Below are positions 32,589 through 41,168 of a stretch of 64,000 bases of DNA, one piece after another. The position numbers were made by a program, and so were the translations under genes. The notes under the pieces were generated by a model that was not told the DNA's origin, made no database searches, and saw nothing but the letters and a program-made list of their open reading frames with translations. The first letter of the stretch is position 1, and each line of letters starts with the position of its first letter. The stretch is taken from contig URJY01000001.1 of NCBI GenBank assembly GCA_900548275.1, forward strand, positions 124,001-188,000. The letters are read 5' to 3'. Origin of the DNA: an uncultured Opitutales bacterium (GTDB lineage: Bacteria; Verrucomicrobiota; Verrucomicrobiia; Opitutales; Intestinicryptomonadaceae).

Positions 32589-32620
32589 CGGGCTGCGCCT
32601 ACTTCGGCAGCCCGATTTTT
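32589..32620 (+). terminator. Terminator of the tyrA-to-SMR operon
   Basis: CGGGCTGC (32589-32596) and GCAGCCCG (32607-32614) form an 8-bp stem followed by ATTTTT. The hairpin overlaps the last bases of the convergent beta-helix gene, whose stop is at 32599-32601. Confidence 0.8.
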
Positions 32621-34677
32621 CCGTCCAATATGCTTCTGACGAGCGGATTGTCGCCGAAGTATTTTTCGACGTCGTCGAGAGTCCACTCGCCTTTTATTTT
32701 CGGTGGTTGCGACGGGGCGAGCGCGGCTTTTCTGTTCAGCAATTTAAAGTCGCCCCAAAACGGCGGCGGAGTTTTGTAGAGCAGATTGTGCTCGAAGACG
32801 TTGAACCGCTCGCGCGTCGTGGTGAAGAAATTGTCGAGGCTCTTGTATTTTTTGTACGGCTCGGACTCGATGTCCACGACCTTCTTGAGCCTGAACAGAT
32901 ATTCTTCGAAAAACACTTTCCGCCAGCGTTTGTCGTCCCAACGGCTGTGCGCGGCGGAGGCGTTGCACTCGATGAAAACGTTTTTCGATATTATGTTGTC
33001 GTGCCCGCCGTGCAGGAAGACCGCGGCGAAAGCGTCGGTGTTTCCCGCAGTTCCGCTGCGGCAGAAAATGTTTTTCGAGATTTTCATTCCGCCCGAGCCG
33101 TCGTCGATATAGACGGCGCAGACTTTGGAATCGGGATTTGCCGCGCGGATGTTCGAGAAGAAATTGTTCTCGATGACAATGCCTTTGTTCGACGGGTCGC
33201 GCCCCGTGTATATCGCTCCCATATCCGATGTGTTCGCGCAGGCATCCGCGAACGAGTTGTTGCGTATCGTTATGTCGTTGCCCCAAAACGAGAGCAGCTG
33301 GTGCTCCGCTCCGCGCAGACGGCAATGCTCGACGAGTACGCCCACGCCGCCCACCGAAACCGACGGCGAATAATTGCGCTTGACGCGGCAGTTCCAAAAA
33401 AAGTCGCACGCGCGGACGGTGTTGCCCGACGGCAGAAGTTTTTTTCTGTCGCCGCCCGCTATGCGCAGTCCGCCGCTTCCGTTGTCGGCGAAGCGGCATT
33501 TTTCGAAGAGGTAGTTGTTGCGCGGATTGTATTCGTAGCCTTCCGCTTTTGCGCCGAATCCGCCGAAATTCGAAAATTCGCAGTCCGTTACTTTGATGTC
33601 GTTCGAATCGAGAACGGACAGCCCAACGTCGCGTCCCGCCGAGAATTTTATATTCGATACGGAAACGTTTTTCGATTCCGTTATCTTGAGAATCGGCGAT
33701 GCGAGCGTCGTGAAGTCGAGGTATTGTCCTTTGCTCGGAGTTTCGGCGAGCATTACGAAAAACATCCCGCTTTTGCGGTCGATGTAGTACTCGAGCGGCT
33801 CGTCGATTTCCTTAAGCAGATTGTAGACGACATAGCCGCGTACGGAAATGTCCTGTTTGTTCGTGGCGAGTTCGGGGACGGAACAGAGTACGCCGTAGCT
33901 TGTGGAAAATTCAAGCTCGATTGTCTTTTTTTCTGGGTCGATTTTTTTGACGTGCTGACGGTCGTCCGCCCAACCGACCGAGAACGTTCCCGAAAGCCAG
34001 ATGTCGTCGTGCTTCAGCCACGATTCGGGGATTTCGTGGGCGACGCGGAATATTGCGCCGCCTTTTTCGGAGTCGGCTGCTCCAAGTTTTTTACGCCATT
34101 CTTTCGATTCCACCGCGCCGATTTTGAGAACTTCTCCGATGCGCAGAATCCCTTTGTTCGGGTATTTTGCAATGTGCAGCCCGCGCGTCGCGCTGTAGAA
34201 GACCTCCATTTGCATAGGTCTGTACGGCGAACCGAAGCCGCGTTTTGTCATTTTGCCGTAATCCGTAAGCCCGAATTTCTTGAGGTCGAGACAATAAAGC
34301 ACGCCTTTCGACGGCTTGCGCAGACGCTCGAGAATCTGCGGGTCTTCGACCTTTTTCAGATTCGACGCATCGATTCGCTTCGCCCCGATAAATTCAACGC
34401 GTTTTCCCGCGCCCGTTTCGCCCGTTATCGAAATCTTCGACTTCGACTTCTCGATGCCCGCCGTTTGCGCGAACTCGTACACGCCCGATTTTACGAAAAT
34501 TTCGCCGCCTCCGCCGCAGTCTTTCAACGCCCGCGCGAGCGTGGCATACGGCTTTGTTTCGGAACCGTCGCCCGAAGAGTCCGAGCCGTTTGTTGCAACA
34601 AAAATTTTACCGCCCGCCGCCGTGCATATCGAAGCAGCCGTCAATGCGAGCGCGCCGAAAAAAATCCGTCCAGTCAT
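32599..34677 (-). CDS. Secreted right-handed parallel beta-helix protein
   Basis: The 692-residue protein has a signal peptide (MTGRIFFGALALTAASICTA). An N-terminal DUF1565-like entry follows (IFVATNGSDSSGDGSETKPY), then a long region of short repeated strands such as NVSVSNIKFSAGRDVGL and GIVIENNFFSNIRA, typical of pectate-lyase-like beta-helices. DMGAIYTGRD and YIDDGSGG occur at turns where such enzymes often place active-site acids. It probably processes a polysaccharide outside the cytoplasm; the enzyme class cannot be fixed. Its Shine-Dalgarno GGAGGA is embedded in the hairpin at 34682-34708. Confidence 0.7.
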   Translation of the reverse strand: MTGRIFFGALALTAASICTAAGGKIFVATNGSDSSGDGSETKPYATLARALKDCGGGGEIFVKSGVYEFAQTAGIEKSKSKISITGETGAGKRVEFIGAKRIDASNLKKVEDPQILERLRKPSKGVLYCLDLKKFGLTDYGKMTKRGFGSPYRPMQMEVFYSATRGLHIAKYPNKGILRIGEVLKIGAVESKEWRKKLGAADSEKGGAIFRVAHEIPESWLKHDDIWLSGTFSVGWADDRQHVKKIDPEKKTIELEFSTSYGVLCSVPELATNKQDISVRGYVVYNLLKEIDEPLEYYIDRKSGMFFVMLAETPSKGQYLDFTTLASPILKITESKNVSVSNIKFSAGRDVGLSVLDSNDIKVTDCEFSNFGGFGAKAEGYEYNPRNNYLFEKCRFADNGSGGLRIAGGDRKKLLPSGNTVRACDFFWNCRVKRNYSPSVSVGGVGVLVEHCRLRGAEHQLLSFWGNDITIRNNSFADACANTSDMGAIYTGRDPSNKGIVIENNFFSNIRAANPDSKVCAVYIDDGSGGMKISKNIFCRSGTAGNTDAFAAVFLHGGHDNIISKNVFIECNASAAHSRWDDKRWRKVFFEEYLFRLKKVVDIESEPYKKYKSLDNFFTTTRERFNVFEHNLLYKTPPPFWGDFKLLNRKAALAPSQPPKIKGEWTLDDVEKYFGDNPLVRSILDGKIGLPK

Positions 34678-34681
34678 AAAA

Positions 34682-34708
34682 AAATCCTCCTGTCGGGTCG
34701 GAGGATTT
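34682..34708 (-). promoter_or_regulatory. Hairpin acting as terminator and sequestering the downstream Shine-Dalgarno
   Basis: On the minus strand AAATCCTCC and GGAGGATTT form a perfect 9-bp stem with a 9-base loop, followed by a T run and then ATG of the beta-helix gene. The 3' arm GGAGGA is also the only Shine-Dalgarno for that gene, at 7-8 bases spacing. The same stem could thus end the upstream sua5 transcript and close the ribosome site. Confidence 0.65.
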
Positions 34709-34719
34709 CAAAAACGCCG

Positions 34720-35694
34720 CTATTTGTCAAACTTTGTTTCGGCGCGCGCAAGCCTGTCGTTCACCGCAATTCCAACGCCCACGTTCGGCGCGCGTTGGCA
34801 GTAGAAGCCGCATTTCGAGATTTTGTCGAGCGAGCGGAGCAGGGCGAAAAGGTTTCGCGCCGCCTCGCAAACGTCGCCGTTTTCCGTCAGCCAATACTCG
34901 TTCTTTTTCGGCGATTCGGGACGCCTAAAGTAGATTATTTCGCCCGCAAAATTTTGCGGAATCCCGCTCGGGTCGTCGAAGAGCGTCAGCCGCGACTTCG
35001 GGCTGTAGTGGCTTTTCAGCATTCCGGGGGCTTGCGGATGCGCCTCGTTTTTCTTCGGGGCTTTGTCGATTTCCTCGCCCAATACCCCTTCGATAAGCTT
35101 TGCGTCTATCGGACCGGGGCGTAGAAGTTTTTTAGGCTCGGAGGTCATCAGGACGATTGTGGATTCCACGCCGCACGCGCATTCGCCGCCGTCGAGAACG
35201 AAGTCGATTTTGTCGCCGAGCTGCTCGCGGACGTGTTCCGCTCGGGTCGGACTTACATAACCGAACGGGTTTGCGCTCGGCGCTGCAATGGGCTTGCCCG
35301 AAACTTTGATTAGCTCGTGCATAATCGGGTGCGACGGCATACGCACCGCAACCGTATCAAGCCCCGCCGTTACGATGTCGCCAACGCATTCCCTGCGCGG
35401 AAGAATCATCGTAAGCGGGCCCGCCCAGAATTTTGCCGCCAACTTTCGGGCGTCGTCGTCGAAATACGCGACCGATTCCGCCATCTTCATATCGCTAACA
35501 TGGACAATCAGCGGGTCTATAAACGGTCTGCCCTTTGCCGCGAAAATTTTGCGAACCGCGCTTTCGTTCGTAGCGTCGGCGGCGAGACCGTAGACGGTTT
35601 CGGTGGGAACTCCGCCGATGCCGCCCGATAAAATAAAATCAGCCGCCATACGAATGTCGCATTGCGGCTGTTGACTGGAATTTTTTTCGCCCAT
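34720..35694 (-). CDS. tsaC: Threonylcarbamoyl-AMP synthase (Sua5 type)
   Basis: This enzyme makes threonylcarbamoyl-AMP for t6A37 tRNA modification. The 324-residue protein has the YrdC domain (GGIGGVPTETVYGLAADATN, KGRPFIDPLIVH, the SANPFGYVSPT loop) followed by a Sua5 C-terminal domain (QAPGMLKSHYSPKSRLTLF). It is therefore the long Sua5 form rather than the short TsaC. It is read on the minus strand after rpsR, with 51 bases between them. Confidence 0.93.
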   Translation of the reverse strand: MGEKNSSQQPQCDIRMAADFILSGGIGGVPTETVYGLAADATNESAVRKIFAAKGRPFIDPLIVHVSDMKMAESVAYFDDDARKLAAKFWAGPLTMILPRRECVGDIVTAGLDTVAVRMPSHPIMHELIKVSGKPIAAPSANPFGYVSPTRAEHVREQLGDKIDFVLDGGECACGVESTIVLMTSEPKKLLRPGPIDAKLIEGVLGEEIDKAPKKNEAHPQAPGMLKSHYSPKSRLTLFDDPSGIPQNFAGEIIYFRRPESPKKNEYWLTENGDVCEAARNLFALLRSLDKISKCGFYCQRAPNVGVGIAVNDRLARAETKFDK

Positions 35695-35745
35695 ATCGGC
35701 TTTTTACGCCCCGCAGACGGGGCAGATTGAAACAGCCCGTGAGGA

Positions 35746-35931
35746 CTATTTCATCAAAAGCATATTGCGAGCGTGCTTGATTGTCTTCTTGACGTGGCGT
35801 TGCTCTTTCGAGGTAAGACCCGTGAATTTGCGGGGCAGAATCTTGCCCGTTTCCGTAACATAACGATTGAGAGCGTCAGTTTCGGTAAATTTGATTTCCG
35901 CAGCGTTCTTTTTCTTTGATTCTTCTGTCAT
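35746..35931 (-). CDS. rpsR: 30S ribosomal protein bS18
   Basis: The 61-residue protein reads IKFTETDALNRYVTETGKIL, then PRKFTGLTSKEQRHVKKTIK, the typical bS18 sequence (FTDANxLxxFIxExGKILPRRxTG). It binds 16S rRNA and bS6 in the platform. It is slightly short compared with 75 residues in E. coli because of a trimmed N terminus. It is not next to rpsF or rplI here. Confidence 0.9.
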   Translation of the reverse strand: MTEESKKKNAAEIKFTETDALNRYVTETGKILPRKFTGLTSKEQRHVKKTIKHARNMLLMK

Positions 35932-36271
35932 ATCGATGTTTCTTGTACGTTTAAATAAAAATATCTCTCTTATAGTGGGGAGGCTGCGTTTTATTGCAAG
36001 ACATTTTTTTCATTTTTTTTCGGGTGCTTCGGAACATTGTTTGACGCAATTTTTGTGTTGTGCTTACGGGCGGCACGACGTTTTCGACAATTTTCGGTTG
36101 CGGATTGATGCGTTTGAGTGAGTTTTCGGCAGCGATAAATGCGCAAATCGAAACTTTTTTGCGATGGAACAATAAGGATAGTAGAGTGTTGCAAAAAAAA
36201 GAAAAAATTTTTGAAAAAAAGCTTGCAAACAGACCCCGAAAATACATCCTACATCATCTTATTAAAAACCT
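35932..36271. other. Intergenic region between rpsR and tRNA-Arg
   Basis: This 340-base stretch is AT-rich with several A and T runs and holds the divergent promoters. Toward tRNA-Arg, AAAAAAAGCTTGCAA (with TTGCAA at 36223-36228) and CATCCT (36245-36250) are spaced by 16 bases, the same arrangement as before rpsO. I see no credible gene. Confidence 0.45.
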
Positions 36272-36345
<74 letters not shown>

Positions 36346-36357
36346 CGTTTTTTAGAA

Positions 36358-36390
36358 AAGCCCGTTTTGGTTTCCGAAGCGGGCTTTTTT
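36358..36390 (+). terminator. Terminator after tRNA-Arg
   Basis: AAGCCCG (36358-36364) pairs with CGGGCTT (36380-36386), followed by T residues to 36390. Confidence 0.75.
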
Positions 36391-36456
36391 GTTTGTACTT
36401 CTCGAATGCGGGCTTTCCCTTCGGTGTTTGCCGATAGTCTACGGCGGCGTTTGCTT

Positions 36457-38349
36457 CTACGCGGGAATGTCTTCGGGCAAGATTCGCGAAAGCTTTACGG
36501 GTGTCAGTTGTGTCTGCGTTGCCAAACGCGTGGACTGCTGTTCTATTGTCTTGTCGAAAATGTTACGCGCGAAACGTCCGTTTCCGAATCCGTGTTCCTT
36601 GTTGGCGACGGCGTTTTCGAAAAGCTTCAGTGCGGCTTCCTCCGCTTCGGGGGTTATAACGTAGTCGAACTGTCTTGCCCGTTGGTTGAAGATTTCGAGC
36701 AGTTCTTTTGCACTGTAGTCGGCGAAATCTATGTATCTGTTGAAGCGCGAGCGCAGCCCGGGGTTCGAGTTGATGACGTCCTGCATTTCGGCGGAATATC
36801 CCGCCAAGATTACGACCAAGCGGTCTTTGTCGTCTTCCATCCTTTTCAGCAGGGTGGCGATGGCTTCGCTTCCGTAGTCGTTTTTGCTTCCGTTGAAGAG
36901 CGTGTAGGCTTCGTCGATGAAGAGAACGCCGTCGAGGGCTTCGTCTATTATTTTGTTTGTCTTAACCGCCGTGTGTCCGACGTATTCGCCGACCAACCCC
37001 GAGCGGTCGGTTTCGACGAGGTGTCCCTTGCTCAAAATGCCGAGTTCTTTGTAGATTTCGGACACGATTCGCGCGACGGTCGTTTTCCCCGTCCCGGGGT
37101 TGCCCGTGAACACGCAGTGATACGACGGAGTGGGGACGCGCATTCCGTTGGCCTTGCGGAATTGCTGGATTTTTATCAAATTGGCGAGTTTTGAAACTTC
37201 ATTTTTTACGTTGTCGAGTCCTATTAACGCGTTTAATTTGTCAATTGCACACACGCTGTCCATCCCCGAATGTTCGACTTTCTCGGGTATTTTCGGCGTA
37301 GGCGTTTTATTGTCATTATTCGATTCCGCAATTTTTTTCGCAATGTCGGCTAATTGGTTTTTTATTAGGTCGTTTAATTGTTCTTCTATTGAAGGCGGTT
37401 TTTCGTCTTCGGGTTTGGGCTTTTCTTCTTCTTCGGGCTTGGGCATGTCGATTTCTACAGGCTTTGCGGGCGGATATTTGGGAGCTTGCGACTTCCCGAG
37501 CAGCATAATTTCGTCGAGCCAATCGCTTTCCTGTTGCGATACGAAGTTGTCGCACTTTACTATCAACGACGTAAAACGGTAAATCAGGATGTGGTATTGC
37601 AATTTGTAGTCGGCACTGAAGTTGCCCATTATTTTGCTTACCAAGAATTTTTCCTCGGGGTCGGGAAGGGTTAGCAGTTGCCGAAGGAGTTTTTCGGTGG
37701 CTTTCGCCATTTTACTGCGGTACAAATCGGCGAGGCTGTAGGGGATTTTCTGTCCCGAGAAGTCGCACAGCATTGCGAGTATCCCGAAGCCCTCTTTTGT
37801 CGTCAAATCGAGCTTGTGTCCCGAAGCCAAAAGGCTTCTTGTCATATCGACAATCATTAAAATTTTGATTTTCCCCGCGAACGATTCGGGGTCGATATCG
37901 CCGAGTTTCAGTCCGTCGCAGTATATTTTTACGTTGTCCAAATTGTTCGTGTAGTTGCGGAAAGCGTTACTGTTTTCGAGCTTTTCAACGAACAGCGAAA
38001 AATCGTCGATTTGTTTGCCGATACTTCTGAAGAGCGTTTCGGGGATGAGGCGCGAGAATACGGGCTGCGGCGGAGGCGGAACTTTACGAAACGGCGGCAC
38101 GGTCGGTCTCGGGCTTGTTTGTACGGGGCTTGCGGGAACGACGCTTTCGGTTCTGTTCGACTTGTAAAAGTAGTACACAAGAAATGCCAAAAATACCGAA
38201 AGAGTTATTACTCCGAATATCGGCGATATCGCGAACGCCATCGAGCTAAAACACATTCCGGCAATCAGGTAAAAAATCGTAAGGCAGCCGTCCGTATCCC
38301 GCTCAGCTGTGTTCGTGTTGGGGTTAACATTTATTGTGTGGTTGTCCAT
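36457..38349 (-). CDS. CbbX/SpoVK-like AAA+ ATPase with N-terminal membrane and TerB-like regions
   Basis: The 630-residue protein has two hydrophobic stretches near the N terminus (IFYLIAGMCFSSMAFAI and IFGVITLSVFLAFLVYYFY), then a Pro-rich linker. A helical middle region at ~residues 110-280 resembles TerB (DYKLQYHILIYRFTSLIVKC and similar), and an acidic Pro/Glu/Lys linker follows. The C-terminal AAA+ domain has Walker A GNPGTGKTT (~412-420), Walker B VLFIDEAY (~475) and the sensor/arginine-finger region GLRSRFNRYIDF, in the CbxX/CfqX style. Such ATPases remodel protein complexes; RuBisCO is not implied. It is isolated, and its target is unknown. Confidence 0.75.
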   Translation of the reverse strand: MDNHTINVNPNTNTAERDTDGCLTIFYLIAGMCFSSMAFAISPIFGVITLSVFLAFLVYYFYKSNRTESVVPASPVQTSPRPTVPPFRKVPPPPQPVFSRLIPETLFRSIGKQIDDFSLFVEKLENSNAFRNYTNNLDNVKIYCDGLKLGDIDPESFAGKIKILMIVDMTRSLLASGHKLDLTTKEGFGILAMLCDFSGQKIPYSLADLYRSKMAKATEKLLRQLLTLPDPEEKFLVSKIMGNFSADYKLQYHILIYRFTSLIVKCDNFVSQQESDWLDEIMLLGKSQAPKYPPAKPVEIDMPKPEEEEKPKPEDEKPPSIEEQLNDLIKNQLADIAKKIAESNNDNKTPTPKIPEKVEHSGMDSVCAIDKLNALIGLDNVKNEVSKLANLIKIQQFRKANGMRVPTPSYHCVFTGNPGTGKTTVARIVSEIYKELGILSKGHLVETDRSGLVGEYVGHTAVKTNKIIDEALDGVLFIDEAYTLFNGSKNDYGSEAIATLLKRMEDDKDRLVVILAGYSAEMQDVINSNPGLRSRFNRYIDFADYSAKELLEIFNQRARQFDYVITPEAEEAALKLFENAVANKEHGFGNGRFARNIFDKTIEQQSTRLATQTQLTPVKLSRILPEDIPA

Positions 38350-38517
38350 TATCCGACGCTTTTTCGGGATTATTTTATTTTGATAATATGTACGGCGTTA
38401 TGTATTGCAATCTAATTTTGAATGTTACGATGTTCGCGCAGCCTTCCGGATACGTTTAAAACGGTAATTCAAAGTAGCGGGAGCGGCGTCGGCGCAATAT
38501 ATACGGACAAAACAAAA

Positions 38518-38536
38518 CCCCGCCGAGTGGGCGGGG
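38518..38536 (-). terminator. Terminator after the ADP-ribosylglycohydrolase gene
   Basis: CCCCGCC (38518-38524) and GGCGGGG (38530-38536) form a 7-bp stem with a 5-base loop. On the minus strand it is followed by TTTTGTTTTG. It lies 17 bases past the stop of the upstream minus-strand gene. Confidence 0.75.
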
Positions 38537-38552
38537 TGGAGTGGAGATTGCT

Positions 38553-40085
38553 TTATCGGGTTTTGAATCCGTGGATGCTCAGGGTCAGAGGCTCGAATTT
38601 CGGGTGCGGATTTTTTAGTTCGAGGCGTATCTTGTGTTTACCCGCGGTCTTCGCTTCGCATTTGAACAGCACCGGATTTCGGCAGTATTTGAACTTGTCG
38701 AAATGGAAGTTTGCGGTACGCACTTTTTCCCCGTCGACATAACAATCTACCGATGCGCATATTCCGCCGATTTCGGGATGCGGCGATTTTTCTTTGCGCA
38801 CTTCGTTTTTGCACAATATGATAAGCCCCTCCGCTTCGCATTCCACAACGGGATTTTCCGCGTTCAAAACGGGGAGCTTTGTCTCGGAGACTTTTTCGAG
38901 ATTCGGTTCGGCTTCGAATTCTATCGGCGCAGGCATCCTGATTTCGACGGAAATTTTTCCGTCTTTCGAAATTTTTGCGCCGTAGTTTTTGAGCGTTTCA
39001 ACCGCCTGCGAAAATCCTACGGAATAGAGCTTTTCGCAGGTGTACGATGTCCCGCAAAAGAACACCGTGGATTCGTACGGGCGCAACGGCGCGATCCATT
39101 TTTCGGGGATTTTCGAATACCCCTGTATCGCGCCGAGTATGCCGCAGGCATTCGACGGGTTACAGTCGGAGTCGAGTCCGCAACGCGTGGCGATGTCCGC
39201 CGTTTTGCCGAAGTCGCCGTTTCCGTAAAGCAGACCGATTATTATGTACGCTAAATTGTACGGGGCGTAGATTTGGTCTTTTCGTTCTTCGGGTTTGCAG
39301 AACTTGTCGGAGAAATCCTGCCACGCGGATTTCCAGTCGTTCGGGTTTTTTGCGTGGAAATTGCAGATGGAGGAAACGATTTTGTAGGTATGGCTTTCTT
39401 TGGGCAGTATTCTCATCGCCTCGACCACGACATCGCGCGGATTGTCGAAAACGAACGCCAAGGAGTACATTGTTGCCACATATGCACCGCAGTAGAAACC
39501 GTCTCCGCCGTTGATTGCGCGCCCGACAGTGTCGGCGTATTTCAGTGCGGCATGGGGCAGGGCGGGCGACATCAGTCCGGCGAAGTCCGACTCAATCTGG
39601 AAGTCGATGTCGTTCGAGTATTGATTTGTTTTCCACGACACGGGAGCGTCGGGATCCATTCCGTCTATGTATTCCAAGCGCGCCTGTCTGTTTGCGCACC
39701 ACAGGGAATATTTGGATTCGGCTACCGCCTTCTTGAATTCGCGGCGCGGGGCATCGAGCCCGAATCGCTCGAAAACGTCCATAAACGTTATGTCCAAGTA
39801 TAGGTCGTCGTACAGTCCGTGGAAATCGCCCGCAGTGTTTGTGCCGTTTATTATATTGTCGATACCCCACGGTATGTTGTGGTTGTCGGGGATTCGTTCG
39901 AACTTGAATTTAAATTCGGTCGGACCGCCGTAGGAACAGCCTATAATCTGTCCCGCCCAACCGCCTTTGATTTTGTCGTAAAGTTGGGCTTTTGTGAATT
40001 CGACCTGTTTGGGTAGTTCCGCAGCGGCGCATATGCATGCCGAAACGGACACCATGGATATAAGTTGTAATAGTTTTTTTGTCAT
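38553..40085 (-). CDS. Secreted ADP-ribosylglycohydrolase-family protein
   Basis: The 510-residue protein has a signal peptide (MTKKLLQLISMVSVSACICA) and an ADP-ribosyl glycohydrolase fold: GGWAGQIIGCSYGGPTEF at the start, the metal-binding segment YDDLYLDITFMDVF (TDDT in cytoplasmic enzymes), and GLDSDCNPSNACGILGAIQG near residue 310 (GxDxDTxA in the family). Several metal ligands differ in type, so the substrate may not be ADP-ribosyl-protein. A C-terminal beta domain of ~120 residues may bind carbohydrate. Ribokinase lies 15 bases upstream in the same operon, which suggests a ribose-releasing role outside the cytoplasm (inference). Confidence 0.75.
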   Translation of the reverse strand: MTKKLLQLISMVSVSACICAAAELPKQVEFTKAQLYDKIKGGWAGQIIGCSYGGPTEFKFKFERIPDNHNIPWGIDNIINGTNTAGDFHGLYDDLYLDITFMDVFERFGLDAPRREFKKAVAESKYSLWCANRQARLEYIDGMDPDAPVSWKTNQYSNDIDFQIESDFAGLMSPALPHAALKYADTVGRAINGGDGFYCGAYVATMYSLAFVFDNPRDVVVEAMRILPKESHTYKIVSSICNFHAKNPNDWKSAWQDFSDKFCKPEERKDQIYAPYNLAYIIIGLLYGNGDFGKTADIATRCGLDSDCNPSNACGILGAIQGYSKIPEKWIAPLRPYESTVFFCGTSYTCEKLYSVGFSQAVETLKNYGAKISKDGKISVEIRMPAPIEFEAEPNLEKVSETKLPVLNAENPVVECEAEGLIILCKNEVRKEKSPHPEIGGICASVDCYVDGEKVRTANFHFDKFKYCRNPVLFKCEAKTAGKHKIRLELKNPHPKFEPLTLSIHGFKTR

Positions 40086-40100
40086 GGGTGTTTCCTTCGT

Positions 40101-41003
40101 TTACTTTTTCATCATTTTCAAAACGTCTTTCAGCGGCGAGAACGATTGCGCGCCGACTTTTGTGATTTTCAACGCCGCGGCAGCCGACGCAAATTTTATC
40201 GCCGAGTCGATGTCGTCGTAGAGCTTGAAGCCCGCCAGCAGCGAGCCCGTGAAGCAGTCGCCCGCGCCCACCGTGTCTATCGGTCGGACGGAGAGGGCGG
40301 GGAAGCGTTTTTCGACGTCGGCGTTGAACAGTGCGCAACCGCGTTCGCCGAGCGTTACGAGCACGTTTTTCACGCCCTTTGCAAGCAGCGATTCCGCCGC
40401 CTTCTGCATACTCGTAAAGCCGCGCTGCACTTGCAGAATCTCGATTTCGTTCGGTACGAGGAAGTCGACGTTCGCCAGAATTTCGTCGGACAGGAGTTTT
40501 GCGGGCGCGGGGGTGAGCACGGTTGTACAGCCCGTCGCCTTTGCCAGTTTCAGCCCCTCAGCGACTGTCTCGAGCGAATTTTCAAGTTGGAACGCAACGT
40601 GCGAGAACAGCGAAAAATCAATCGCCTTCATATCGTCGGGCGACAGCAGCAGGTTCGCCCCGGGGGCTACAGTGATGATGTTCTGCCCCTCTTTTGCGAC
40701 GGTAATCAGGGCGACGCCCGTGTGCGCGTCGGCAAAGGTTTTCGTCAGCGAAAGGTCGAGCCCGCGCGCTTTCAGATAGTCGATGTATTCGCGTCCGATG
40801 GCGTCCTCGCCGATTCCCGCGCAAAACGCGACATCGTCGAAAAGCGTCTTTGCCGCGACCGCCTGATTCGCGCCCTTGCCGCCTTGGTGTTGGCTGAAAA
40901 CGCCGCCGAGCACGGTTTCGCCCGTGCGCGGAATCTTCGCCGATTTCACGACCATATCGACGTTTGCGCTTCCTATTACGAGTATCTTCTTGGCATTGTC
41001 CAT
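40101..41003 (-). CDS. rbsK: Ribokinase
   Basis: The 300-residue PfkB-family kinase has the ribokinase N terminus ILVIGSANVDMVVKSAKIPR, GGKGANQAVAA, and the catalytic Asp in DTVGAGDCFTGSLLAG. It phosphorylates ribose to ribose-5-phosphate in the cytoplasm. It is the first gene of a two-gene operon with the secreted ADP-ribosylglycohydrolase homologue; no ribose transporter is adjacent. Confidence 0.93.
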   Translation of the reverse strand: MDNAKKILVIGSANVDMVVKSAKIPRTGETVLGGVFSQHQGGKGANQAVAAKTLFDDVAFCAGIGEDAIGREYIDYLKARGLDLSLTKTFADAHTGVALITVAKEGQNIITVAPGANLLLSPDDMKAIDFSLFSHVAFQLENSLETVAEGLKLAKATGCTTVLTPAPAKLLSDEILANVDFLVPNEIEILQVQRGFTSMQKAAESLLAKGVKNVLVTLGERGCALFNADVEKRFPALSVRPIDTVGAGDCFTGSLLAGFKLYDDIDSAIKFASAAAALKITKVGAQSFSPLKDVLKMMKK

Positions 41004-41103
41004 AAATTTTTTCTCCTATTTTCTCAGTTTAACGGCAACCGACATCAGAGTCAATCGGGCATAAAGTCAATAGCAAAAGAAAGTTTTTTTCGAAATCGGG
41101 CGC

Positions 41104-41141
41104 AAAAAAAACGGACGCTTTCGAAAAAACGAAAACGTCCG
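41104..41141 (-). terminator. Terminator of glyS
   Basis: CGGACGCTTTCG (41112-41123) and CGAAAACGTCCG (41130-41141) form a 12-position stem with one mismatch. On the minus strand a T run follows (plus-strand A run 41104-41110). It lies 28 bases past the glycyl-tRNA synthetase stop. Confidence 0.82.
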
Positions 41142-41168
41142 CGCAGTTAAAAGTCTGTCGCAGTTCCG

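Noticed and set aside
32584..35124. Long plus-strand frame (846 codons) opposite the beta-helix gene and sua5
   Set aside because: Antisense shadow; the minus-strand genes have signal peptide, domain motifs and a ribosome site.
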